DNA of 64,000 bases from Rufibacter psychrotolerans (GTDB lineage Bacteria; Bacteroidota; Bacteroidia; Cytophagales; Hymenobacteraceae). The translations under genes and the position numbers were made by a program. Location: NCBI RefSeq assembly GCF_016924645.1, contig NZ_JAFFJV010000011.1, positions 186,001 to 250,000 on the forward strand, written 5' to 3'. Each line of letters begins with the position of its first letter. The stretch's first letter is position 1. Below are positions 16,675 through 25,688 of this stretch, piece after piece. The notes under the pieces were generated by a model that was not told the DNA's origin, searched no databases, and worked only from the letters and a program-made list of their open reading frames with translations.

Positions 16675-17856
16675 TTACTTTTTCCGGCGGCGCTCCAGCT
16701 CTTTTTTCACCAGCGAGAACTCGCGGCTGCTCTGGCCGGCAATGGCGGTATTCTCATCGGCGCGGCGCAGGAGGTAGGGCATCACGGCCTCCACGGGGCC
16801 GTAGGGCACGTATTTGGCTACGTTGTAGCCCGCGTGGGCCAGGTTGTAAGACAGGTTGTCGCTCATGCCCAGGAGCTGCGCAAAGTACACCCGCTCATCG
16901 TTGGGGGCAATGTTGTGTTGGTCCATGAGTTCCATGAGCAAATAGCTGCTTTGCTCGTTGTGGGTTCCGGCGCAGATGGCAAAACGGTCAATGTTGGCCA
17001 CGCAGTAGGCCAGGGCCTCGTCGTAGAGGGCATCGGTGGCCTGTTTGGTGGGGTTGATGGGGTTCTGGTAGCCTTTCTGCTGGGCTGTGCGGCCTTCCTT
17101 CTCCATGTAGGCGCCCCGCACCAATTTTCCGCCCAGGTAGTACCCAAGTTTTCTGGCGCGTTCCACGTCGCGCTTGATCACGTCCAGGCGGTCGTGGCGG
17201 TAAAGCTGGTAGGTGTTGTACACAATGGGGCGCTCCTGGTTGTAGAGCTCCATCATGTCATAGCAGAGCTGGTCAATGGTTTCCTGCATCCAGCTTTCCT
17301 CGGCGTCAATGAACACGCGCACGCCGCGCTCAAAGGCTCGCTGGCAAATGGCTTTCACGCGGGCCCGCACCCGACCAAAGGCGGCTTTCTCAGCGGGGGT
17401 GAGTTCCTGGTCTGTCTGGGCTTTGGTGAGCAGGGCCGGGTCTCCCACGCCGGTTACCTTGAACACGCTGAACGGAATGTGCTCAGAAGTAGCGGCCATT
17501 TCAATGGTGGCGATGATTTCCTGCACGGTGTGGTCAAAGCTGGCCTCGTTGCTTTCGCCTTCCACGGAGTAGTCCAGGATGGTGCCAATGCCCGATCTGC
17601 CCAGGCGCTCAATGGTGGGTTTGCACTCCTGGATGGTCTCGCCACCGCAGAATTGCTCAAAGATGGTTTTTTTGATCAGGCCTTTCACGGGCAGGTTCCA
17701 ACCCAGGGCCTTTTTCATCATGCCGCCTCCCATCTTCACCAGGGAGTTGTTGTTCATGGCCGCAAACAAGAGGTAGGTTTTGTAAAGCTCTGAGTCTGAT
17801 TTATCAGCAAACGCAATGGCGGTATCTTCAAAGGAAACTTTTAGTGCAGGATTCAT
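16675..17856 (-). CDS. Proline dehydrogenase
   Basis: 393 residues, the length of stand-alone monofunctional enzymes. It oxidises L-proline to delta-1-pyrroline-5-carboxylate with FAD and feeds electrons to the membrane quinone pool. The TIM-barrel family motifs are visible: GIGTILDYSVEGE, a VKVTG-like strand (FSVFKVTGVGD), VFIDAEESWMQ, YNTYQLYRHD, GGKLVRGAYMEKE, and near the end FAQLLGMSDNLSYNLA and YVPYGPVEAVMPYLLRRADEN, which bind FAD and proline. No P5C dehydrogenase domain is fused and none is adjacent. It is divergent from the DAHP synthase gene, with a -10-like box TATCTTTG upstream. Confidence 0.95.
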   Translation of the reverse strand: MNPALKVSFEDTAIAFADKSDSELYKTYLLFAAMNNNSLVKMGGGMMKKALGWNLPVKGLIKKTIFEQFCGGETIQECKPTIERLGRSGIGTILDYSVEGESNEASFDHTVQEIIATIEMAATSEHIPFSVFKVTGVGDPALLTKAQTDQELTPAEKAAFGRVRARVKAICQRAFERGVRVFIDAEESWMQETIDQLCYDMMELYNQERPIVYNTYQLYRHDRLDVIKRDVERARKLGYYLGGKLVRGAYMEKEGRTAQQKGYQNPINPTKQATDALYDEALAYCVANIDRFAICAGTHNEQSSYLLMELMDQHNIAPNDERVYFAQLLGMSDNLSYNLAHAGYNVAKYVPYGPVEAVMPYLLRRADENTAIAGQSSREFSLVKKELERRRKK

Positions 17857-17882
17857 ATATTAGGTGCTACAATTAAGCGCTG

Positions 17883-17890
17883 CAAAGATA
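17883..17890 (-). promoter_or_regulatory. Candidate -7 box of the proline dehydrogenase gene
   Basis: On the minus strand this reads TATCTTTG, matching the Bacteroidota TAnnTTTG box, 26 nt upstream of the start codon. No good TTTG -33 element is seen. Confidence 0.4.
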
Positions 17891-17911
17891 ACGTAAAAAC
17901 GGTTGTTAGTT

Positions 17912-17947
17912 GTTTCCGGGCCGGTTTTCAAAAAGAGGCCTAAAAAC
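17912..17947. repeat. 36-nt palindromic element, copy 7
   Basis: GTTTCCGGGCC to GGCCTAAAAAC, centre GGTTTTCAAAAAGA. It sits between the divergent proline dehydrogenase and DAHP synthase genes and ends 25 nt before the start codon of the latter. Confidence 0.65.
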
Positions 17948-17972
17948 AGCTAATCGCCTTAAACGCAAAGCC

Positions 17973-19082
17973 ATGGAACGGAAAAAGGAACGCAATTATT
18001 TTCACCAGCTGAGTAAGCTGCGCCGCAGACCCCTGGCCGTTGCCGGCCCCTGCAGCGCCGAAACCCGGGAGCAGGTCCTGGACACTGCCCGCCAACTGAA
18101 AGAACTGCAGGTAGATATCTTCAGGGCCGGAGTCTGGAAGCCCCGCTCCAAGCCGGGCACCTTTGAGGGCGTGGGCACCGAGGGCATGAAGTGGTTGCAG
18201 GAGGTGCGGCAGACCTACGGGCTTCCGGTGGCCACCGAGGTAGCCAAACCCCACCACATTGAAACCGCGCTCAGACACAACATAGACGTGCTCTGGATTG
18301 GGGCCCGCACCACCGTGAATCCGTTTGACGTACAGGAACTGGCCGAGGCCTTGCGCGGCACCCACGTGCCCGTGATGGTGAAGAACCCGGTAAACCCGGA
18401 CCTGAGTCTCTGGGCCGGGGCCATTGAGCGGCTCTGGGCAGCCGGCGTGCAGGACGTAGCCGCCATTCACCGGGGCTTCTCTACCTATGAACCTACCCAA
18501 TACCGCAACGTGCCCCTTTGGCAGATTCCCATCCAACTCAAAGGCCTGTACCCCCATTTGCCGGTGGTGGTAGACCCCAGCCACATTGGCGGGAAACCAG
18601 ACCTGATTCTGCCCATCTCACAGAAAGGGCTGGATCTGGATTTTGAGGGCGTTATGATTGAAACGCACCCCAACCCCACAGCGGCACTTTCTGACGCAGA
18701 GCAGCAGATCACGCCCGCCGCCCTGGGCGAGATTCTGGAAAAACTGCAGGTGCGCAGCCTCCCCGATGCGGCGTTCATCAGCCGTACCGAACAGCTGCGC
18801 CAGAAAATTGACCGCGCCGACCGCGAGATCATTGAGGCCTTGGCCCGGCGCATGCGCCTGGTGGAGAAGATTGGCGAAGACAAAAAAGAAAACAACATTG
18901 CCGTACTGCAACCCGACCGCTGGAAAAGCATCTTTGAAACCCGCAAAGAATGGGCCCGCCAGATGCAGGTAAACCCCGAGTTTGCGGCGGAACTGTATGA
19001 GTTGATCCACCTGGAGTCCATCAGGGTGCAGACCGAGATTGTGGAAGCAGACTTAACCAAAAACCTGACCGCTGAACAGTAG
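17973..19082 (+). CDS. Bifunctional 3-deoxy-7-phosphoheptulonate synthase / chorismate mutase type II
   Basis: 369 residues from the ATG at 17973 (MERKKERNYF); the longer frame upstream crosses the palindromic element and is unlikely. Residues about 15-265 are a DAHP synthase barrel with VAGPCSAET, RAGVWKPRSKPGTFEG, WIGARTTVNP, IHRGFSTYE and VVDPSHIGGK. Residues about 275-365 are a chorismate mutase helical domain (LRQKIDRADREIIEALARRM, VLQPDRWKSIFETRKEWA). The enzyme makes the first shikimate-pathway intermediate and also converts chorismate to prephenate; in this fusion type the mutase part commonly provides feedback control. Its pathway partners aroB and aroA lie 5.5 kb downstream past an unrelated gene. 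Confidence 0.94.
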   Translation: MERKKERNYFHQLSKLRRRPLAVAGPCSAETREQVLDTARQLKELQVDIFRAGVWKPRSKPGTFEGVGTEGMKWLQEVRQTYGLPVATEVAKPHHIETALRHNIDVLWIGARTTVNPFDVQELAEALRGTHVPVMVKNPVNPDLSLWAGAIERLWAAGVQDVAAIHRGFSTYEPTQYRNVPLWQIPIQLKGLYPHLPVVVDPSHIGGKPDLILPISQKGLDLDFEGVMIETHPNPTAALSDAEQQITPAALGEILEKLQVRSLPDAAFISRTEQLRQKIDRADREIIEALARRMRLVEKIGEDKKENNIAVLQPDRWKSIFETRKEWARQMQVNPEFAAELYELIHLESIRVQTEIVEADLTKNLTAEQ

Positions 19083-19107
19083 GGAACTACCCCAGAAGGT
19101 GCAAATC

Positions 19108-19142
19108 ATTTTAGGGGGACTTTTCAGAAAACGGCACTCAAC
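19108..19142. repeat. 36-nt palindromic element, copy 8 (35 nt, degenerate)
   Basis: ATTTTAGGGGG to GCACTCAAC, inner arms CTTTT/AAAAC. It lies 26 nt after the DAHP synthase/chorismate mutase stop. Confidence 0.45.
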
Positions 19143-19161
19143 GGAGTGCGGTAAAAAATAG

Positions 19162-19204
19162 CCCAACAAAAAAGGCCCAACTCAATTGGGCCTTTTTTGT
19201 TGGG
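19162..19204. terminator. Perfect bidirectional terminator
   Basis: A perfect 19-bp inverted repeat (CCCAACAAAAAAGGCCCAA and its complement) around a 5-nt loop, between the convergent DAHP synthase and pectate-lyase-like genes. Confidence 0.93.
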
Positions 19205-19216
19205 AAGGGTAAGAGG

Positions 19217-22200
19217 TTACTTTTCTACCACAAAGCGTTTGGTGTGAATAGATGTCTCCGTTACAAGCTTGAGCAGGTAAACGCCAGATTGCAGGTTAGC
19301 AGCGTCAAGTTCCACTGCCTGGAGTTGTTGCTTGTCTGCTTTTCCGCGGGTAAGGGTTTTAACCAGGCTGCCTTTCATATCATATACTTCCAGAGAGTAG
19401 TGGCCGGCGTTTGGTACGGCAAACTGAACGCTGCTCTTGTTTGAGACAGGGTTAGGATTGATAGACAGGGTAGGTGCTGTAACTTCTGCTTGGGTCTGGG
19501 AAAGGCTGTTGCTGGCCAAAGTTGAGGTGCAAGAACCCAACTGGCAGCCATGGCTCAAGTGATCCTGAACAGAGGCCGGGTCAATGCAAATCTCTTTCCC
19601 ATTGTGGCAGACCACCACTTTGTTGTTGGCACAACGGGCATCCAGCACGGTAACGGTTACCGTTTCAGTAGCTGAGCAGCCGTATTCGTTCAGGGTGGTT
19701 ACCTCAAACGTGTAGGTACCCGCAGCGGTAGGCGTGAAAACCGTTTGGCTGCCTGTAGTGGTGCTTAACCCAACTTCCGGGCTCCAGCTAAACTCAGCAG
19801 AGGTAGGATTGGAGGCGGTCAGGGTCAGGCTTTGCGCGCCATAGCCTAATACAACCGTATTCGCAGTGGTGCCGGTGAACGTCTGGTTCTCTCTGGAAAC
19901 CGCAATGGCCGGTGCCGGAATTTCGCCCAGTACTGTCACGGTGGCCTGCGCCGTACTCACGTTTCCGTTGGTGTCTGTGACCGTAAGCGTGACCTGGTTG
20001 GCGCCCAGTTGTCCACAGCCAAAGGTGGTTTGGCTCAGTTCCAAAGAAGCAATCCCGTACTGGTCTGAGCTGCCATTGTCCACGTCTGCGGGGGTAATGA
20101 CGGCCTGCCCGTTTGCGGCAAGCGTAACGGAAATATCCTTTGCTGAAGCAGTTGGCGGCACCAGGTCCTGCACCACAAACGACCAAACATCGCCGGTGGC
20201 TACTTCCCCGTCCCGCACGGCATCAACCCGCCAGAAGTAGTTTCCTAGGGCGGCCGCACCTGGCAGTTGGTAGCTGTTCTGCGTCACAGAAGCCTGTAAC
20301 GCAAGGTTCTCGGGGGTGGTACCCGCGTAAACCTTAAACGTTTGGGCTTCGCCCTCCCAACCGAGGGTGATGTTGTCAGGAGCTATGCCCATGGCGGCGT
20401 TTGCCGGAGAAGGCGCTGTTGTTTTGGCTACCAGTGGCGTGTTGCTCAGTACCAGGGCGATGTCAGCGGGTGACAGGGCGTAGTTGTAAAGGCGCACGTC
20501 GTCCAGGGCATCACGGTAAGGTTTGTTTTCCGTGGAGTTGCCCAGCGTCAGGTTGGTTGCTTTACCAATAGAGCCCGTGGTGTACGCCTTAGAACCGGCC
20601 AGCACACCATCAATGTAGAGCCTTATCTGTTTGGCCTCTGTATCACGAACAGCGATGATGTTTTTCCAGGTGTTGGTGAACAGGTGGTAGGGGGCGGCGC
20701 TTACCCGCACGGTTACATCAGTCTTGGTTTTACCGTCATCAATGGCAAATACCAGGTTCCCGTCGCGCAATTGTAAACCGTACCACTTCCCGGTGGTAGC
20801 TTCAAAGGTGCCTTTGTGGAGCAGGTAGGTATCGCCGCCGGTGGAAGAAGTATACGTGTTAGCCGGAATCTTCACCCACATGGAAATGGTAAAAGCGTTC
20901 TGGTCAAAGAGCAAGTGATCGGTGTGGGGGATCACTACCGAGCCCGTCGCCGCCGGGGTATTGAAGGCTAGACCGCCGCCTATTTTTCCGGGGGTAGTCC
21001 ACTCGGCATTGGCCATGTTGGTGAGGGTGCCCGCGTGCTGGTAATTACTGTTGTCCTGGGCCACAGTGCCGGTGGTCTCGTCCAGTTTCCAATGCCCTAC
21101 CAGGCCTTTGGGGTTCCCGGTCTTGAAGGTCCAGGTGCTGCCGGTGGTGGTACCCAGGGCACTCACGGCGTCTACCCGCCAGAAATAGGCGGTCTTAGGA
21201 ACCAGGTCTGAAAAGGTGATGGTTGGGTTTGTAAGTTCTACCTCGCTCAAAAAGCTCAGGTTATTGGGGTCGGTGCCCAGGTAGACTTTGTATTGGTCGG
21301 TTTTCAGGCCGCCTTTCCAGGAAACGTCTGCATTACTGAAGCCTTCCAGCACCGTGTTGTTGGCCAAAGACGGGTCATAGGCCTGTAAAGGCAGGGGGCT
21401 GGTATGGTGCAGGGCCATCACTTCCTGGTCCGTTAAGGAGTAGTTGAAGATTTTCAGGTCATCCAACATGCCTTTGTAGGGAGCCGGTTGGTTGGCAGAA
21501 GACAGGAACTCCAGCTCGCCAATGTTCCCGATGATCAGGGCGCTGGCTTCGCCAATCCCCACGGCTTTCACGCCGGTTTGCTCTTTGACCAGGGAGCCGT
21601 TCAGGTACAACAGGAGCTTTTTGCTGGCTGCGTCTCTGATGGCCACCACGTGCACCCAATCACCGGTGAAGAATGGAAGGCCGCTCGCCTGCAGCTCATC
21701 TTTGTTTACATCATCATCAATGGCAAACCTGATCTGCTTGTTTTTAAACTCAATGTCGAAACGCTTGCCGGTGGCGCCGGTGGTGGCATTCCGGGTGATG
21801 GAGCCTTTGCATAGCAGGTAGGAGCTGGTGTTGTTGTCCTGCGGCAGCATAGAAGGGTTGGCCTTCATCCAGAACGAAAGCGTGAAAGAGCTCTTGTCCA
21901 GGAACAACTGGTCCTGGTTGGGCACGCTTACCACGTAACGGTCGGTGCTGGCGGTGGCAAAATCCAGCGCGTTGTTTACCTTGCCCGCTACCCTGATGCT
22001 TTGGTCATCGTCATCCAGGCCCAGAACCCCGTGGTTCTCAAAGGCAGAGGAATCGGTGATCTGGGTACCAGCCTCTTCGGTCTCGTCAAAGCTGTAATGG
22101 CCCACCAACTGCGGCGGAATAGACTTGACGGTTCTGAACGACCATACCTCGCCGTCTGAGGTGCCTTTCTCATTGGTGGCATCTATGCGCCAGTAATAGG

Positions 22201-24133
22201 TTGCGTTTTCCTCGAGGCCCGTGATCTCATACGAGGGACTGGCCACATACGCTAACTCTGCCTTAGGGGCGAGGTTCTCGGGGCTGGTGCCGAAGTGGAG
22301 GGTGTAGGTGACCGTATTGCTGCTGCCTGTCCAGCGCAGGGTGGTTGTCCCGGCCGTTAACTCTACCTGCTGAAAGCCGTTGCCCGGCGAAGGAGAAGTT
22401 GCCACTGCAGGGGCGGTGGGCAGAGCCGGGGTCTTGATGGAGACCGGCGCACTGAACGCCGAAGCCTCTGTTCCACTCACCGCTTTCAGGCGGTAGTGAT
22501 AGGTTTTGTTGGGCAATAAACCCGCATGGTCTGTATAGGTGGTGGCATTAGCTTCCAGCTGGGCGATTTGGGTAAAAGTAACCCCATCTTCAGAGCGCTC
22601 CAGCAAGAAGTAATCTTCCTCCGCTGAATTGTCTTTCCAGTTCAATACCACCTGGCTGCTGGGCGAAGGAAGTTCAGCGGACGTTGCCGCTCCTGTCACC
22701 TCTGAGGGAGACCTGATAAAGGCGGGGGGCGGGGTAGACTCCAGGGAGTTTACGTACACCTCAATGTTCAGGTACTGGGGGTGGGTGGCGCTGTAGGCCA
22801 CGGCATCGGCCTTGTTGTTTTTGTCCAGGCCATTGGCTTCCTCCCAGGCATCCGGCATGCCGTCCTGGTCAGTGTCCAGGGGGGCTTCGGCGGAGAATAC
22901 CTCTCCCAAGCCGCCGTTAGACAGAGGCAAATCGGTTTCGCGGTATACGTAGTGACCTTTGGTGCCGCGTGATTTTACTTCATCTATCAGGAAAGCATCT
23001 ACCTGGTCGCGGCGCGGATAGCTGGCACCTACGCTGTCAATCACCCACTGGTACGCCTGCTCCGCAGTGAGCGTAGGGTTGGCCATGGGGTAGGGGAAAG
23101 GCTGGGCTTTGAAACCCTCAGGAGCAATGCCCGGGTACCCCGCTGAGGAAGCGTCGTACGGTACCAGGGTGCCGTCTAGCACGCCGTTTTTGTTGTTGTC
23201 ATAGTAATTGCCGGCGCCGTACAGGAAGAAGCTGCCGGTGCCCCTGGAGAAAGGCGAGGCTCGGTTAGGTGGCGTGAGCGGTCCCCCCACAAAGTAATTG
23301 TTGATGATGTTCACCTCCGATACCCCCGAAGAGCCGCCCATGATATAGGCATCGCCTGACCAACCATAGTTCAGGTTATCGGCCAGGCGGTTGCCGTTGC
23401 CCCAGTCATACACCACGTTGTTCACAAACTCGTTCACCCCCTTTACCTTGGGGTTACGCGTTTTATTGCTGATGTACAGGTTGCGGATCAGGCTGATCTT
23501 GCCACCATCCGGGGTCTGGATCAATCCGCCCGCCGAGTGGTTGTCGCGGTGCAGCCCTTGCCCGATGATGGAGTTCTGAACCGTGATGTTGTCTGGGCTG
23601 GTGCCTTTGCCGTCCCAGTTGATGGAGAATACCTCATCCATGCCCCACGTGAACGACATATGGTCGAAGATCATGTTAGACCCGTTGGAAAGGCCAGAGG
23701 CATCTTTCCCAGCGTTACCGGTAGCGCCCAGCCTGATGCGGAGGTACCGGCAAATGGTGTTGCTGGAACTGGAGAAAGTGACTCGCTTATTGAATAGCAC
23801 AATGCCCTCGCCGGGGGCGGTTTGCCCGGCAATGGTGGTGTTAGGGGGCACCACCACATCACTCTGTAAATGAATGATCCCGCTAACGGAAAACACCACA
23901 ATCCTTCCCGACTTACTAACGGCCTCCCTGAAAGAGCCCGGACCACTGTCTTTGAGGTTGGTGACCACATACACTTCCTGGGTGGCTGCCCCGCGCGCAC
24001 CCTGCGCAAACCGGCCGAAGCCTTTGGCCCCCGGAAACGCCAGCGTCTGCGCCTGGGCAGGCAGTAAACAAAAGAGAAGAGGTGCCAGCAGCAGGAGAGG
24101 CCAGTACCTTGCAAGCGGTGTAGATTTTTGCAT
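19217..24133 (-). CDS. Modular pectate-lyase-like T9SS protein with two LamG domains
   Basis: 1638 residues. Signal peptide to about 28 (LLFCLLPAQAQ). Residues about 30-440 are a PL1-type right-handed beta-helix: FPGAKGFGRFAQGARGG-like start, VTNLKDSGPGSFREAV, TIAGQTAPGEGIVL, IFDHMSFTWGMDE, NNVVYDWG. Then a thrombospondin-type-3-like stretch (DTDQDGMPDAWEEANGLD), FnIII-like domains (about 475-670), a LamG/concanavalin domain (about 675-870), FnIII, a second LamG (about 990-1190), FnIII, HYR/PKD-like domains (about 1275-1455), a short Cys/His segment (VVVCHNGKEICI...DHLSHGCQLGSC, about 1460-1510), and a T9SS type A sorting domain to the end (INPNPVSNKSS, GVYLLKLV). It would cleave pectate outside the cell. 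The modules suggest polysaccharide binding. It interrupts the shikimate genes and faces the other way. Confidence 0.9.
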   Translation of the reverse strand: MQKSTPLARYWPLLLLAPLLFCLLPAQAQTLAFPGAKGFGRFAQGARGAATQEVYVVTNLKDSGPGSFREAVSKSGRIVVFSVSGIIHLQSDVVVPPNTTIAGQTAPGEGIVLFNKRVTFSSSSNTICRYLRIRLGATGNAGKDASGLSNGSNMIFDHMSFTWGMDEVFSINWDGKGTSPDNITVQNSIIGQGLHRDNHSAGGLIQTPDGGKISLIRNLYISNKTRNPKVKGVNEFVNNVVYDWGNGNRLADNLNYGWSGDAYIMGGSSGVSEVNIINNYFVGGPLTPPNRASPFSRGTGSFFLYGAGNYYDNNKNGVLDGTLVPYDASSAGYPGIAPEGFKAQPFPYPMANPTLTAEQAYQWVIDSVGASYPRRDQVDAFLIDEVKSRGTKGHYVYRETDLPLSNGGLGEVFSAEAPLDTDQDGMPDAWEEANGLDKNNKADAVAYSATHPQYLNIEVYVNSLESTPPPAFIRSPSEVTGAATSAELPSPSSQVVLNWKDNSAEEDYFLLERSEDGVTFTQIAQLEANATTYTDHAGLLPNKTYHYRLKAVSGTEASAFSAPVSIKTPALPTAPAVATSPSPGNGFQQVELTAGTTTLRWTGSSNTVTYTLHFGTSPENLAPKAELAYVASPSYEITGLEENATYYWRIDATNEKGTSDGEVWSFRTVKSIPPQLVGHYSFDETEEAGTQITDSSAFENHGVLGLDDDDQSIRVAGKVNNALDFATASTDRYVVSVPNQDQLFLDKSSFTLSFWMKANPSMLPQDNNTSSYLLCKGSITRNATTGATGKRFDIEFKNKQIRFAIDDDVNKDELQASGLPFFTGDWVHVVAIRDAASKKLLLYLNGSLVKEQTGVKAVGIGEASALIIGNIGELEFLSSANQPAPYKGMLDDLKIFNYSLTDQEVMALHHTSPLPLQAYDPSLANNTVLEGFSNADVSWKGGLKTDQYKVYLGTDPNNLSFLSEVELTNPTITFSDLVPKTAYFWRVDAVSALGTTTGSTWTFKTGNPKGLVGHWKLDETTGTVAQDNSNYQHAGTLTNMANAEWTTPGKIGGGLAFNTPAATGSVVIPHTDHLLFDQNAFTISMWVKIPANTYTSSTGGDTYLLHKGTFEATTGKWYGLQLRDGNLVFAIDDGKTKTDVTVRVSAAPYHLFTNTWKNIIAVRDTEAKQIRLYIDGVLAGSKAYTTGSIGKATNLTLGNSTENKPYRDALDDVRLYNYALSPADIALVLSNTPLVAKTTAPSPANAAMGIAPDNITLGWEGEAQTFKVYAGTTPENLALQASVTQNSYQLPGAAALGNYFWRVDAVRDGEVATGDVWSFVVQDLVPPTASAKDISVTLAANGQAVITPADVDNGSSDQYGIASLELSQTTFGCGQLGANQVTLTVTDTNGNVSTAQATVTVLGEIPAPAIAVSRENQTFTGTTANTVVLGYGAQSLTLTASNPTSAEFSWSPEVGLSTTTGSQTVFTPTAAGTYTFEVTTLNEYGCSATETVTVTVLDARCANNKVVVCHNGKEICIDPASVQDHLSHGCQLGSCTSTLASNSLSQTQAEVTAPTLSINPNPVSNKSSVQFAVPNAGHYSLEVYDMKGSLVKTLTRGKADKQQLQAVELDAANLQSGVYLLKLVTETSIHTKRFVVEK

Positions 24134-24387
24134 GCTTTTGTAGGATTAGGTGAGAAATAGGATAGTGTTCAGGTATTCATTTGGGTGATATTGCTAAGGG
24201 TAAGAGGTAATATTTTGCGGAATGATGACGTACTGACGCTGTATTTTCAAAAGGATTCTATACACCTGTTGGTACGCTAGTCAATGATAGCAAAAGTGAA
24301 AGGGGAGGCTGTCCTGTGGTGTCCTGATAAAGTGCTCTATTTCTTTAGGTTAGAGGAATGGGGAACGGGGCGGCTCCTGCTTGCAGC

Positions 24388-24423
24388 GTTTCAGGGGCCT
24401 TTTCCTGAAAACGGCTTCAAAAC
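24388..24423. repeat. 36-nt palindromic element, copy 9
   Basis: GTTTCAGGGGCC to GGCTTCAAAAC, inner arms CCTTTT/AAAACG around CCTG. In the middle of the gap upstream of aroB. Confidence 0.65.
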
Positions 24424-24593
24424 ACAACAGCGCTGCCTTGCTTCGTTTCATGGGCACATACCCACCGACTTTTTATTGCTAAGTTGGTAGTAACTTGCCC
24501 CGGTTTTTGCCGGCATTTGCCGCAGGATTTTATTTTTCTGATGATTTTGCTTTGAACTGCCCCCAGACATTGCCTTCTTTAAGGTTGCATCCT

Positions 24594-24629
24594 GTTTTGG
24601 GGCGGTTTTCACAGAATCGGCCCCAAAAC
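24594..24629. repeat. 36-nt palindromic element, copy 10
   Basis: Perfect 10-bp outer stem GTTTTGGGGC/GCCCCAAAAC, then a G/G mismatch. It ends 18 nt before the TTG start of aroB and would be part of the aroB leader. Confidence 0.8.
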
Positions 24630-24647
24630 CTCAATTGATAGAATACC

Positions 24648-25688
24648 TTGACCGAAGAAATTTTCATAGGGCCGCAAGCTGTCACCCAGCTACAGGAGTT
24701 GCTGCAGAACCGGGCCTTTCACAAGACGATGGTGCTGGTAGATGAGAACACCCATCGGCACTGCTATCCGCTCCTGAAACCGTTTCTGCCCCAGCACCAC
24801 CACGTCATCCAGATTCAGAGCGGCGAGGACAATAAAACCCTGGCCACCTGCGAGCAGGTGTGGCGCGAACTCACCGATCAGGGCCTGGACCGATGGGGTT
24901 TGCTGGTGAACCTGGGCGGCGGCGTGCTCACAGATTTGGGCGGTTTCTGCGCCAGTTTGTACAAGCGCGGCATTAAATTCGTGAATGTGCCCACCACGCT
25001 TTTGTCGCAGGTAGATGCCAGCGTAGGCGGCAAGACCGGCATAGACTTCATGGGCTTCAAAAACCACATCGGGGTATTTCAGGAGCCATTGGCGGTGCTG
25101 GTAAACCCTGAGTTTCTGAAAACCCTGGATCTGCGCCAGATCAAATCCGGCTACGCCGAGGTGATCAAGCACTGGCTCATCATGGACGCCGACAAGTTCC
25201 AGGAGCAGCGCTATATAGGCCTGTTCACGGAAGACTGGACCGACCTCATCCGCCATTCCATTGACATCAAAAGCCGGGTAGTCACTGCTGACCCACTGGA
25301 GAATGGCTTGCGTAAAATCCTGAACTTCGGGCACACCATTGGCCATGCGGTGGAGAGCTTCTACCTGGAGAAACCGGGCCAGATGCTGCTGCACGGCGAG
25401 GCTGTTGCGGTGGGCATGCTCTGCGAGGCCTGGCTTTCGGTGCAGCACCAGTTGTTGTCGCCGGAGGAGTTGGGCCAGATTGAGACGTTTATCATGTCTA
25501 TCTACGAGAAAGTGAAACTGCCCGAGGCAGACGTGCAGGCCATCAGTCAATTGTGCCTGCACGATAAAAAGAACAGCGGCGCCACCATCAACTGCACCCT
25601 GCTGCAGAAGATCGGCGAGGCCGTGTATGACCAACCTATCACCTTACCCGAGGTACAGAGTGCCTTGCGCTATTACCAGTTACTATGA
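24648..25688 (+). CDS. aroB: 3-dehydroquinate synthase
   Basis: 346 residues. The start is TTG at 24648: a TAG lies three codons upstream in frame, and the next ATG would remove the first strand (IFIGPQAVTQL). The enzyme turns DAHP into 3-dehydroquinate with NAD and a divalent metal. Seen: VLVDENTHRHCYPLL, the cofactor-binding LVNLGGGVLTDLGGFCASLYKRGIKFVNVPTTLLSQVDASVGGKTGID, and metal ligands in KSGYAEVIKHW, LNFGHTIGHAVE and LLHGEAVAVGM. Its stop overlaps the aroA start by 4 bp (ATGA), so the two are translationally coupled. A palindromic element lies just upstream. The rare start codon may lower the expression level. Confidence 0.96.
   Translation: MTEEIFIGPQAVTQLQELLQNRAFHKTMVLVDENTHRHCYPLLKPFLPQHHHVIQIQSGEDNKTLATCEQVWRELTDQGLDRWGLLVNLGGGVLTDLGGFCASLYKRGIKFVNVPTTLLSQVDASVGGKTGIDFMGFKNHIGVFQEPLAVLVNPEFLKTLDLRQIKSGYAEVIKHWLIMDADKFQEQRYIGLFTEDWTDLIRHSIDIKSRVVTADPLENGLRKILNFGHTIGHAVESFYLEKPGQMLLHGEAVAVGMLCEAWLSVQHQLLSPEELGQIETFIMSIYEKVKLPEADVQAISQLCLHDKKNSGATINCTLLQKIGEAVYDQPITLPEVQSALRYYQLL

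Larger units (their letters stand above)
24134..24647. other. Divergent intergenic region (pectate-lyase-like gene / aroB)
   Basis: No gene is convincing. It contains two copies of the 36-nt palindromic element (24388 and 24594) and the presumed promoter and long leader of the pectate-lyase-like gene. A 68-codon plus frame at 24284 has no recognisable content and runs through one repeat. Confidence 0.5.

Noticed and set aside
16834..17793. Plus-strand 319-codon frame opposite proline dehydrogenase
   Set aside because: High-GC antisense shadow, rich in Val/His/Gly, with no family resemblance; the minus-strand enzyme is certain.
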